A stretch of DNA of 64,000 nucleotides from the NCBI RefSeq assembly GCF_903819435.1, contig NZ_CAIJDP010000057.1, positions 248,001 through 312,000 of the forward strand, in the 5' to 3' direction. Below the pieces are notes generated by a model. It searched no databases and was not told the origin of the DNA. It saw only the letters and a list, made by a program, of their open reading frames with translations. Positions 18,118 through 25,547 of this stretch are shown here, piece after piece. Origin of the DNA: Flavobacterium salmonis. GTDB lineage: Bacteria; Bacteroidota; Bacteroidia; Flavobacteriales; Flavobacteriaceae. Position 1 is the stretch's first letter. Every line of letters starts with the position of its first letter. Made by a program: the position numbers and the translations under genes.

Positions 18118-19612
18118 CAAAATAGCGTACTAAAATCTGGTTATCTAAACGATTGATTTCAATTTCATTTGAGATCATATCATTGGTAAAATAATTAAAT
18201 CGGTCGAACTGATAATTGTAGAATTTCAATCCGGAAACTTTTCTGTTTACTTCATTAAAAGTTGTTCCAAAACCATTTATAGCAATAGTATAACCCCATT
18301 CTCCAAACGAAGGAACATAAGCATGATAAGCATCAACCTGAGGAAAAACCTGCATGACCGTTTTATTGATACACCAAAATGATTTTGGCGCAAAATAAGG
18401 CGAAGTAGTCTGGATCACAATTGCTGCATCCGGTTGTAAAATAGTTTTGATGGTTTGATAAAAATTCAGCGAATATAATTTACCTAAACTATAATTGGAA
18501 GGATCCGGAAAATCTATAATAACAACATCGAACTTGTCCTTACAGCTTTTTGCCCAGATATAAGCGTCGGTATTTATAACTGTAACTTTTGAGTTATTTA
18601 ATGAATTCTGATTGAAATTACTCAATACCTTGTTCGTTTTGAAAAGCTTTGTCATTCCTTCATCCAAATCAACCAAAGTTACTTTTTGAACCTCTTTGTA
18701 TTTCAATATTTCACGAACGGCCAAACCATCTCCACCGCCTAAAACCAAAACGTTTTTTACATCCTTCGCCATTGACATAGCCGGATGAACCAAAGCTTCA
18801 TGATAGCGGTATTCATCGGCAGAACTAAACTGCAGATTGTTGTTTAAATACAATCGATAATCACTTTTGTTATGCGTTAAAACAATTCGCTGATATGGAG
18901 TTGTATTCGTGTAAATAATATTTTCTCCATACAATTTCCCTTCCGAATAAGCCAGAATAGAATCTGAAAAAACAAAAACAGTCAGCAGAAGCAGAAATGA
19001 AAAAATGGCTTTAACTCTTAAGAAATAAGGCCTTTTTAATTCGGCCTTTAAAAGAAAACACAAAACAATGGCGATACTGACATTGATCATTCCGAAGAAA
19101 AGCGACGTTCCCATGATGCCTAATTTTGGCACTAAAACCAAAGGAAACAATATCGATGCCAACAAGGCTCCGATATAATCAAACGTAAAAACATTCGAAA
19201 CCAGATCTTTGAATTCGACTCTGTCTTTTAAAATATTCATTAAAAGCGGAATCTCCAATCCGACCAGAAATCCGGTTACAAAAACGAATAAATACAGTAT
19301 AAACTGAAAGGATGCAACGCTCTCGAACAGTAAAAACAAAACTACCGAACTCAATCCGCCAATCAGTCCAACCAATATCTCGATCTCAACAAAAGTGTTG
19401 AGCAGATTTTTATTGAAAAACTTTGAAAAAAAGGAGCCGATACCCATTGAAAACAGGTAAACTCCAATAATAAATGAAAATTGTTTTACCGAATCGCCCA
19501 ATAAATAACTCGCCAGTGTTCCTGCAACCAATTCGTAAATGAGTCCGCAGGTAGCGATTATAAATACGGCAAACAGTAAAAGAAATTCAAACCTGAGAAA
19601 CTTTTTACCCAT
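18092..19612 (-). CDS. Membrane-fused spermidine synthase-like aminopropyltransferase
   Basis: A 506-residue protein. The first 210 or so residues form about seven membrane helices; the rest is a SpeE-type Rossmann domain: VLVLGGGDGLAVREILKY binds decarboxylated AdoMet, VDLDEGMT is the acidic ribose contact, and VVIIDFPDPSNYSLGKLYSLNFY holds the conserved Asp of the transfer site. The active site should face the cytoplasm or membrane surface. ATG 19612 is preferred over GTG 19624: it overlaps the DUF350 stop by 8 bases (ATGGGTAA). The amine acceptor is unknown and need not be putrescine. Confidence 0.88.
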   Translation of the reverse strand: MGKKFLRFEFLLLFAVFIIATCGLIYELVAGTLASYLLGDSVKQFSFIIGVYLFSMGIGSFFSKFFNKNLLNTFVEIEILVGLIGGLSSVVLFLLFESVASFQFILYLFVFVTGFLVGLEIPLLMNILKDRVEFKDLVSNVFTFDYIGALLASILFPLVLVPKLGIMGTSLFFGMINVSIAIVLCFLLKAELKRPYFLRVKAIFSFLLLLTVFVFSDSILAYSEGKLYGENIIYTNTTPYQRIVLTHNKSDYRLYLNNNLQFSSADEYRYHEALVHPAMSMAKDVKNVLVLGGGDGLAVREILKYKEVQKVTLVDLDEGMTKLFKTNKVLSNFNQNSLNNSKVTVINTDAYIWAKSCKDKFDVVIIDFPDPSNYSLGKLYSLNFYQTIKTILQPDAAIVIQTTSPYFAPKSFWCINKTVMQVFPQVDAYHAYVPSFGEWGYTIAINGFGTTFNEVNRKVSGLKFYNYQFDRFNYFTNDMISNEIEINRLDNQILVRYFDEEWGKLQ

Positions 19613-19820
19613 GAATTGCGGCACTAATAATCATTGAAAGCCCAATGATAAAAGCTGCCAGAACAATCGCTACAGCAACATTATTTTTTTCCACAACTTC
19701 TTTCCATGTGCTTTCAGGAGTCAGTTTTTCGATGATAAAATATCCGATCAATAAAATGACTATTCCTAAAAAAGAATAAATTATTGAATTAACTATTGGC
19801 TGTGCGTGTATAAATTCCAT
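19605..19820 (-). CDS. DUF350 small membrane protein
   Basis: A 71-residue protein with two helices, residues about 10-32 and 48-70, separated by EKLTPESTWKEVVEKNN. This matches the DUF350 repeat unit (YjfL-like), which in other bacteria accompanies aminopropyltransferase, AdoMet decarboxylase, DUF4178 and PspA genes. Its function is unknown. It sits 11 bases after the 59-residue gene and overlaps the aminopropyltransferase start by 8 bases. Confidence 0.8.
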   Translation of the reverse strand: MEFIHAQPIVNSIIYSFLGIVILLIGYFIIEKLTPESTWKEVVEKNNVAVAIVLAAFIIGLSMIISAAIHG

Positions 19821-19831
19821 ATTGTTAAATT

Positions 19832-20011
19832 TTATTTGTGATAAAAACGGTTATAGGATGTACGGCTTCCCGTTGACTTGTAAGTTTCAGTAGATTCGCA
19901 GTCGCAAATACGGTTTCCGGCAATTGCAAAATACAGATAGACTCCAAAACAAAAGAGTCCAATTGCTATTGCAGGTGAGTTATTGTATATAAAATCAGAA
20001 ATTCTTTTCAT
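19832..20011 (-). CDS. 59-residue single-TM protein with CxC, new small gene
   Basis: Reading the minus strand from ATG 20011 gives 59 codons and a TAA at 19832-19834. It starts MKRISDFIYNNSPAIAIGL, has one membrane helix (about residues 13-31), then NRICDCESTETYKSTGSR and a tyrosine/arginine-rich end. It fills the only gap in an otherwise contiguous operon, two bases after the DUF4178 stop and 11 before the DUF350 start, which is strong evidence that it is real. The C-x-C pair after the helix could bind metal or form a disulfide. No family recognised. Confidence 0.8.
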   Translation of the reverse strand: MKRISDFIYNNSPAIAIGLFCFGVYLYFAIAGNRICDCESTETYKSTGSRTSYNRFYHK

Positions 20012-20013
20012 AT

Positions 20014-21246
20014 CTATTCTTCGTAACGGGAATAAGAACTGTCTGCCCAGCGTTCTTTTTCGAAATTTAATTTAAAAAATCGGATAATGAAGTAAATAAC
20101 AATCATGCCGATAACTACTAACCATACATTTCGGCTCGAAGGTTCGTTCCAGACTACATTTACCCGCATTTCGCTGTTATTGATATCCTCAGGAGCTTTC
20201 ATTGGTGTTATCAAAAGATGGTATTTTCCGGCTTTTACCCCGCAAATATTAAACTCCTCAGAACTGCTTCCTTCTGCCCATCTTTCTCCATCAGAAAATC
20301 CATGATAATATTCTATGTCTTTATTGGCATAAATTTCATCATTTGTATCCTCATTCACTAATGCAACATTCAGGTTTGCCCATGAATTATCAACACTTGT
20401 TGAAACCTTGATCGTTAACGGAGCCGAACCTCCTTTTAAAACAAAAGCATCACTTGTAACCTCTTTATTGTCGAATTCGCTAAATTTTATTGTTTTAGAA
20501 AAAACATTCTGTTCAAACTGATCTTTATAAATATACCAGTTTGCGGTTATAATCAGCAAAGCAAAAAGGCAGAAAATAATACCCGTATTTCTAAGATCAA
20601 AACGGTATGGCTGAATCATACTGACTCCTGACTGATATGGCAATGTTATTCCCGGAAAAGCTTTCTTGATTTCGCTCTTTCTGACATATTCTCCATGGAA
20701 AGCCGTTTGAACATTCTTCATTCTTTCCACCGAAACAATGTATGGCGGATTTATAAATTCAGTAAGATGTGTTAATCTGTTAACCGGGATCTCAAAATCA
20801 AAAAATCCCTGTGCGTTAACTATTTCAGCATCCGAATGTTCAAATAAATCATAATCGTTACCCTCATACTTCAGAATTTTAGTCCCTTTTTTTAAATCGT
20901 CAATCTTTTCCATTTCGGTAAGCATCATCCAATGCCCGTTTGAAAGCGACAGATAAAGAAACTCTTTGGCTTGATTTTGCAGAATAAACTCTGTCCATCT
21001 GTAATCAGGATGCACTTTTTTCCTCAAAATACCAGTCACTTTATATTGGCTTCCTTTTAAAAAACCAGTATCGCCAATGGACAGCGGAATAACTTCTGGT
21101 TCAGCTTTATATTGTGACTTTCTGCGAAATTTTCCCTCATCGTCGGCTACATACAAGCTTAGACAATTAGGACAGACAAAATTAAGTACTTCAAAACCAA
21201 CCTCTAATTCGGTTTCAGTATTACAATCGTAACAAGGAATTTTCAT
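20014..21246 (-). CDS. Zinc-ribbon DUF4178 membrane protein
   Basis: A 410-residue protein. Residues 1-35 form a zinc ribbon with CYDC and CPNC pairs. Residues about 55-115 (IGDTGFLKGSQYKVTGILRKK..., SNGHWMMLTE) are a DUF4178 beta domain, followed by a second, similar beta region. One helix near 225-245 (FCLFALLIITANWYIY), a long beta-rich external part (about 250-365) and a C-terminal helix (VWLVVIGMIVIYFIIRFF) complete it. It starts three bases after the speD stop. DUF4178 proteins are associated with polyamine-type operons, but their activity is unknown to me. Confidence 0.8.
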   Translation of the reverse strand: MKIPCYDCNTETELEVGFEVLNFVCPNCLSLYVADDEGKFRRKSQYKAEPEVIPLSIGDTGFLKGSQYKVTGILRKKVHPDYRWTEFILQNQAKEFLYLSLSNGHWMMLTEMEKIDDLKKGTKILKYEGNDYDLFEHSDAEIVNAQGFFDFEIPVNRLTHLTEFINPPYIVSVERMKNVQTAFHGEYVRKSEIKKAFPGITLPYQSGVSMIQPYRFDLRNTGIIFCLFALLIITANWYIYKDQFEQNVFSKTIKFSEFDNKEVTSDAFVLKGGSAPLTIKVSTSVDNSWANLNVALVNEDTNDEIYANKDIEYYHGFSDGERWAEGSSSEEFNICGVKAGKYHLLITPMKAPEDINNSEMRVNVVWNEPSSRNVWLVVIGMIVIYFIIRFFKLNFEKERWADSSYSRYEE

Positions 21247-21249
21247 GTT

Positions 21250-21612
21250 TTATCGGTTAATTTCAAAATCCTTAATAATTTTCGCTTCAAAATAGGAGAT
21301 ATAATCTGCCACTACACTACGCACCTTATGCGAGTTATCCTGAAGATAATTGCACAAATAAACGTCTAAAGTGAGCTGATTGTATTCTGGCCAGGTGTGT
21401 ATACAAATATGTGATTCTTTAAGGCAGAACGAAATCGTAAAACTGCTGTTTTCAAAATCATGCACCACCATACCCACCTTTTCTAACTCATATTTTTCTA
21501 AAACGGAATTGGTTACAGCAACAAAACCCTGACTATCAGTTAGTGCTAAAATTTTATCGACATGCAGGGTAACCAGTTTATGAAGACCTGGCGAATAAGG
21601 AGGTAAATCCAT
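21250..21612 (-). CDS. speD: S-adenosylmethionine decarboxylase proenzyme
   Basis: Pyruvoyl-dependent AdoMet decarboxylase of the short prokaryotic class, 120 residues from ATG 21612. It makes decarboxylated AdoMet, the aminopropyl donor. ESHICIHTWPE contains the self-cleavage site: E66-S67, with S67 the pyruvoyl precursor, H72 the processing histidine and C87 the proton donor, spaced as S63/H68/C83 in the Thermotoga enzyme. A longer frame to 21690 is open but starts upstream of the likely promoter. First gene of the seven-gene operon; TATATTTG on the minus strand (21638-21645) is a possible -7 box. Confidence 0.93.
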   Translation of the reverse strand: MDLPPYSPGLHKLVTLHVDKILALTDSQGFVAVTNSVLEKYELEKVGMVVHDFENSSFTISFCLKESHICIHTWPEYNQLTLDVYLCNYLQDNSHKVRSVVADYISYFEAKIIKDFEINR

Positions 21613-21751
21613 TAAAGTTATATATTGACAACGGCGCCAAATATATAATAATTTATTTAATAAAATAATGTAAAAAAGAATCACGAACAAAACTATTTAC
21701 CCTTGTAATTGTTTTTCAAGAAGCAGAAATCTGTTTTCAAAACACCTTTAG

Positions 21752-21828
21752 TCCCGCTATCCATTTTATCTTTTATGGCGAACCCCGCCACAAAAGGATG
21801 TCATTTCTATCGGGGCTATATTAGAGGT
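21752..21828. repeat. Flavobacterial hairpin repeat, copy B
   Basis: Same design as copy A: CCCGCTATCC...ATC-TTTT, an inner stem CTTTTATGGCG/CGCCACAAAAG with one mismatch, then GGATGTCATTTCTATCGGGGCTA. Confidence 0.75.
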
Positions 21829-21846
21829 TTTTGTTTTTTTAATTGC

Positions 21847-22003
21847 CTATTTTATTGGAATTGGAGGCCGAGACAGAAGATATCCTAAATCACCAAAATC
21901 TACAACCTTATTTTTTGAAAGAAATTTCTGTATTTTATTTGCCTTAATGAATCTAAAAATGTCTTGAGTTCTTTTGGAATTACATTACCAATAAAAGTAT
22001 TTT
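21847..22003 (-). pseudogene. Remnant of a lipoprotein gene paralogous to the one at 14919
   Basis: Reading the minus strand gives ...FIGNVIPKELKTFLDSLRQ, then after a one-base frameshift NKIQKFLSKNKVVDFGDLGY and a stop at 21847. This lines up with YGNKFPKELKIFIGSLEQ and ...LDFGDLGRL in the intact gene at 14919-15455. About the first two thirds are missing; the similarity stops where the dCTP-deaminase-like gene begins. Confidence 0.8.
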
Positions 22004-22004
22004 T

Positions 22005-22646
22005 TTACAGTTTATCGTATAAATTCTTAAGTTTTTTTAACTCTTCGTCTTCATTTGCTTTGGAAGGCATTGGTCTTACTTGGCAAGTATATTTTCTAGT
22101 ACTATTAAAATAATTTGATTTTTTATTCAGCTTTACAAAACGCGCTTGAATAAATCTTGAACCAACCATTATTTTTATGGGAGTATTTCCGGCATTTACT
22201 AATTCTACTGAAACACATCCACAATATCCCGGCTGGACAATTGTTGAGATTGTCAGCCCTAACCGACTAAAAGAACTTCTCAAAGATAAAATTACATATA
22301 TATCACTAGGTAATTTAATATATTCTAAGGTCGAAAATAAAATAGTCTGCGAAGGATGCAACAAAAAACTTTCTCCTACCTTCCTTCTCGTTTCAGTAAA
22401 ATGACTTTTAATTGGTCTTTTTGACATTGAATCTTCAGTAGTATCAATAAATGCTTCTCTACCTTGATGTAATGCTAAAAAGTCAACTCCTACTCTTAAA
22501 TCAATACTTACTTCTCCAATTTGACCTTGATCTAATAAAGGCAAAATTATTAGTTCTTTTTTCTTTATTAATTTTTCTAATTCTACTTTTGTAAGAGTAC
22601 CACTAGCATCTGAACCAAACATTCTTTTTATAAAATTTCTTGCCAT
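22005..22646 (-). CDS. dCTP deaminase/dUTPase-family protein
   Basis: A 213-residue member of the trimeric dCTP deaminase/dUTPase fold. LSLRSSFSRLGL matches the R-S-S-x-x-R-x-G nucleotide loop of Dcd, and QPGYCGCVSVELVNAG holds the catalytic glutamate, as in DPGW...LEFYN of E. coli Dcd. EVSIDLRVG is the N-terminal substrate strand. The charged C-terminal tail (KANEDEELKKLKNLYDKL) is unusual for Dcd. Stand-alone dCTP deaminases are known anti-phage nucleotide-depletion effectors; that role here is inference. Its start overlaps the end of the metalloprotease gene by 19 bases, so they are cotranslated. AT-rich compared with its neighbours. Confidence 0.82.
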   Translation of the reverse strand: MARNFIKRMFGSDASGTLTKVELEKLIKKKELIILPLLDQGQIGEVSIDLRVGVDFLALHQGREAFIDTTEDSMSKRPIKSHFTETRRKVGESFLLHPSQTILFSTLEYIKLPSDIYVILSLRSSFSRLGLTISTIVQPGYCGCVSVELVNAGNTPIKIMVGSRFIQARFVKLNKKSNYFNSTRKYTCQVRPMPSKANEDEELKKLKNLYDKL

Positions 22647-23698
22647 TTTTCAGTTATAGTATAATTAGAAATTGATTTTTCAATCAGATTATTAATAATG
22701 TGATACTTTTGCCTTGATTCAAAATTCTTTAAAAAATTACTTTCGGAAGTATTCCAGAAATCCCAACCTAATTTAAATATATAGTGTAGTTCATCTACAT
22801 TTTTTATATTTTGAGGGATTAATTTTAAAAAATCAGATTTATTAATATCTAATTTTTTGTACCTAATTTTTAATTCCGTCGGACCTGAAACACTTAAAAC
22901 TGAATTAAATTCATTCAATTCTGAACAAATTCGTCCCTTTAAAAAATTTTCAACCACGGAAATTCTTTTGTTAGTTGCCGGATGAGTCTCACAATCAGGA
23001 TTATCAAATGCAATATAATTAAGAAATAAATTTGAAGCGTCATTTATATACTGAGCTGCAAACAAATCTGCAAAATATTCTCTTTTATGACATAAAAATC
23101 TATATTCATCATAATTTGTAGGATCAGTTTTATGATAATTTTTCAAAAAAATTTTCTTTGAAATATTCAACTCCATGTCAACAAAATGACCTAATTCGTG
23201 ATACAACACAACACAAGATAAATAATCCCTTGAAAGAACTTTAGGTAGACTAATTTTAATTAATCTATGAGTTAATTTATGACAGTAAAGACCGTCTATT
23301 AAAATATTAATATTATTAAATTCTTCGTTGCTATCAGTTGATTCAAAATAGAAATCCAAATTTTTATTTGATAAAGAGGTAGCAATGATAAATTTATTCT
23401 TATCAATCCAATCTTCTAAAGCGTATTCTAAACATGAAATTATCTCATAAGGTATGATATTTAAAGTACTATTATCAAGATATTCAAGTCCTTTAAAAAT
23501 ATAGTTTAGTAAGAAAAAATGATTTTGTAAATTTAACAAATCAAAGTGTTTGTAGTCACTTTTTTTTATTGCCTTAAACAATATATGTAACTCATCAAAA
23601 TGAGTTTGCTTTTTTGGATCGGAATAAATATTACTTCTGCTTTTCGAAAAAGATTCCTCTAATTGTAGAATTTGTAACTCTATACTTTTATAATCCAT
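22628..23698 (-). CDS. Putative zinc metalloprotease (HExxH) of the dCTP-deaminase cassette
   Basis: A 356-residue protein. VVLYHELGHFVDMEL near residue 165 is a HExxH zinc-protease helix, and HKREYFADLFAAQYI about 40 residues later supplies the likely third ligand, glutamate, as in gluzincin-type enzymes (M48 or ImmA-like). THPATNKRISVV resembles the segment after the ligand in M48 peptidases. No signal peptide or membrane helix, so it is cytoplasmic. The N-terminal 150 residues are helical with no match I know. It is the middle gene of three. A regulatory or toxin-activating protease is one possibility. Confidence 0.75.
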   Translation of the reverse strand: MDYKSIELQILQLEESFSKSRSNIYSDPKKQTHFDELHILFKAIKKSDYKHFDLLNLQNHFFLLNYIFKGLEYLDNSTLNIIPYEIISCLEYALEDWIDKNKFIIATSLSNKNLDFYFESTDSNEEFNNINILIDGLYCHKLTHRLIKISLPKVLSRDYLSCVVLYHELGHFVDMELNISKKIFLKNYHKTDPTNYDEYRFLCHKREYFADLFAAQYINDASNLFLNYIAFDNPDCETHPATNKRISVVENFLKGRICSELNEFNSVLSVSGPTELKIRYKKLDINKSDFLKLIPQNIKNVDELHYIFKLGWDFWNTSESNFLKNFESRQKYHIINNLIEKSISNYTITEKWQEIL

Positions 23699-23706
23699 AA
23701 ATAAAT

Positions 23707-23994
23707 TTACTTCAACAATTCTAAAATTTCATTGTAAGTATCATTTTCAAAAGAATTATCTTGAAAAGCTAAGAGCTTTTCTTTATATTTTGATATTAGA
23801 GTTGTAACAAGAAAATAATGATTATTATCAATAGCAAAAATATTTTTCTCCCCTTTGGCTATTTCTCTAGCTTCAGTTATTGCTGTGTCAATATCAGCCT
23901 TATTTTGCAAATTCTTAGAAGATATTATATCTTGTAAGATATTTACATAAAAAGGCGCTTGTGTTTGCAAGGTGCTTGTTTGTGCTAAATACAT
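23707..23994 (-). CDS. Small protein opening the dCTP-deaminase cassette, unrecognised
   Basis: A 95-residue soluble, mostly helical acidic protein (MYLAQTSTLQTQAPFYV... to EILELLK). No motif recognised. Its stop is eight bases from the metalloprotease start, so it is the first gene of the same unit. It could be an inhibitor, substrate or sensor for the protease, by analogy with small partners of proteases in defence modules; nothing in the sequence shows this. Confidence 0.65.
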   Translation of the reverse strand: MYLAQTSTLQTQAPFYVNILQDIISSKNLQNKADIDTAITEAREIAKGEKNIFAIDNNHYFLVTTLISKYKEKLLAFQDNSFENDTYNEILELLK

Positions 23995-24065
23995 AATAGA
24001 TCTTTTTAGGTTATTAAAAAAATTGCATTACTATCAACTAATTTAATCAATAAATATTATACTTC

Positions 24066-24110
24066 CACACCTTATTAACAAAAGTTATTAACTTTTGTTA
24101 ATAAGGTGTG
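24066..24110. repeat. Perfect 21-bp inverted repeat with 3-base centre
   Basis: Left arm 24066-24086 (CACACCTTATTAACAAAAG + TT) and right arm 24090-24110 are exact reverse complements around ATT. It lies 72 bases upstream of the cassette's first codon and has no T-run, so an operator or recombination site is more likely than a terminator. Confidence 0.85.
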
Positions 24111-24293
24111 TTTGGTAATTAAGTAATTTCGGCAAAGCTAAACATAATTTTTTTAATCTATTAAATTATTTACGTTGAACAAAAAAACTTAACATACTGA
24201 CTTACAAAGCATAATATCTTTTCAATATGAGAGCAATAAAATTGAAATTCTAATTCTACAAAAATAAGCCTCCAAAAAAATCGTAAAAACATA

Positions 24294-24330
24294 AAATCCC
24301 GCAATCTCAATAAATGAAATTGCGGGATTT
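24294..24330 (-). terminator. Terminator of tRNA-Ser
   Basis: AAATCCCGCAAT (24294-24305) pairs with ATTGCGGGATTT (24319-24330), a perfect 12-bp stem with a 13-base loop, directly after the 3' end of the tRNA on the minus strand. Confidence 0.85.
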
Positions 24331-24338
24331 AATTCTTG

Positions 24339-24425
24339 CAGAGAGGAAGGGATTCGAACCCTCGATACAGTTACCCATATACTAGCTTTCCAGGCTAGCT
24401 CCTTCAACCACTCGGACACCTCTCT
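24339..24425 (-). tRNA. tRNA-Ser (anticodon GGA)
   Basis: An 87-base class II tRNA. The acceptor stem AGAGAGG/CCTCTCT is perfect, with discriminator G. The D-arm region is TCCGAGTGGTTGAAGGA, the anticodon stem GCTAGC/GCTAG encloses CTGGAAA with anticodon GGA, a long variable arm follows, and the T-arm is GGGTTCGAATCCC. CCA is not encoded. It reads UCC and UCU. tRNA-Ser genes are frequent integration sites, which fits the foreign-looking cassette beside it. Confidence 0.97.
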
Positions 24426-24509
24426 ATTTTGGTTTGCAAATAACATGAAAAAAAATGAGTTAGAAAAGTAATTTTCAAAAATCCTTTCAATACTCGCTAT
24501 TATTTATTG

Positions 24510-25547
24510 CTAAAGTGAAATCTCGCCCCGTAAAGCCGTTTCAAAAATGGTTTTAAACTCCGTTTGCGGAATCGTAACCGTATGGCCTAATAGATACATC
24601 AATTTAGTGATGGCAGCTTCTGTCGTAATGTCTTTTCCTGAAATAACGCCTAAAGATTTCAATACAGTACTGGTTTCATATTGTCCCATATTCACGCTTC
24701 CGCCTGAACATTGTGTTACGTTTACGATATGCAAGCCGTTTTGAATCGCTTTTTTGATCAGGTTCAAAAACCAATCTTCAGTTGGAGCATTTCCGGAGCC
24801 GTAGGTTTCCAGAACAATTCCTTTTAAACCTTTAGTCGCTAAGATTGAAGCCAAAACGGTTTCGCTCATTCCGGGAAACATTTTTATAATGGCTACATGA
24901 TTGTTCAGGTTTTTATGCACAATCAGTTTCGCATCTGTTTTTATTGGAAGAAATAAATGTCGGTTTAATTTGAGATGTACGCCTGATTCTACCAATTCCG
25001 GATAATTAGGTGCTGTAAAAGCCCTGAAATGCTCAGCATTTACTTTTGAAGTTCGGTTTCCGCGGTATAATTTGTATTCGAAATACAGACAGACTTCGTT
25101 TATAACAGGTTTTCCGTCTTCCTGAAGCGAAGCAATCTGAATGGCCGTAATCAGGTTTTCTTTGGCGTCAGTACGCAAATCTCCAATTGGTAATTGCGAG
25201 CCGGTAAATACAACAGGTTTTGCTAAATTTTCGAGCATAAAACTCAATGCCGATGCAGAATACGACATGGTATCTGAACCGTGAAGGACTACAAATCCAT
25301 CAAACTGTTCATAATTTTCCTCAATAATAGTGGCAATTTTAGCCCACATTTGAGGATTCATATTCGAAGAATCAATTGGATTTTCAAACGAAACCGTTTC
25401 GATTTCGCAATCCAGTTGTTTTATTTCGGGGATATTTTTGAGCAATTTTCCAAAATCAAAAGCTTTAAGTGCCCCTGTTTCAAAATCTTTACTCATTCCG
25501 ATGGTTCCACCGGTATAAATTAAGAGTATTTTAGCTTTAGATGACAT
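24510..25547 (-). CDS. ansA: Type I (cytoplasmic) L-asparaginase
   Basis: Hydrolyses asparagine to aspartate and ammonia; 345 residues. The two threonine signatures are present: LIYTGGTIGM near residue 9 and VLHGSDTMSYSASALSFML near 88; a conserved EAAITKLMYLLG lies near the C-terminus. No signal peptide, so cytoplasmic, as for E. coli AnsA. Its start overlaps the end of the acyltransferase gene by 11 bases, so the two form an operon. Confidence 0.95.
   Translation of the reverse strand: MSSKAKILLIYTGGTIGMSKDFETGALKAFDFGKLLKNIPEIKQLDCEIETVSFENPIDSSNMNPQMWAKIATIIEENYEQFDGFVVLHGSDTMSYSASALSFMLENLAKPVVFTGSQLPIGDLRTDAKENLITAIQIASLQEDGKPVINEVCLYFEYKLYRGNRTSKVNAEHFRAFTAPNYPELVESGVHLKLNRHLFLPIKTDAKLIVHKNLNNHVAIIKMFPGMSETVLASILATKGLKGIVLETYGSGNAPTEDWFLNLIKKAIQNGLHIVNVTQCSGGSVNMGQYETSTVLKSLGVISGKDITTEAAITKLMYLLGHTVTIPQTEFKTIFETALRGEISL

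Larger units (their letters stand above)
21613..22004. other. Region between speD and the dCTP-deaminase-like gene
   Basis: It holds the possible speD -7 box, a hairpin repeat (copy B) and a lipoprotein gene remnant. The 21718-22003 segment as a whole is a diverged duplicate of 14781-15070. Confidence 0.7.
23995..24338. other. AT-rich region between cassette and tRNA-Ser
   Basis: Contains the 45-bp palindrome at 24066 and the tRNA terminator at 24294. No gene and no consensus promoter for the cassette was found. Confidence 0.6.

Noticed and set aside
21613..21690. Longer start for SpeD
   Set aside because: The added residues are unlike SpeD and lie upstream of the probable -7 box at 21638-21645.
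14781..22003. Transposon ends flanking the polyamine operon
   Set aside because: The two duplicated segments are in the same orientation but only about 70-75 percent alike by eye, with no transposase; old duplication is simpler.
24066..24110. The palindrome as a dif/XerCD site
   Set aside because: The arms are 21 bp with a 3-base centre, unlike the 11-6-11 layout of dif.
24222..24446. Open frame of 74 codons on the minus strand
   Set aside because: It runs straight through the tRNA-Ser gene and its terminator.
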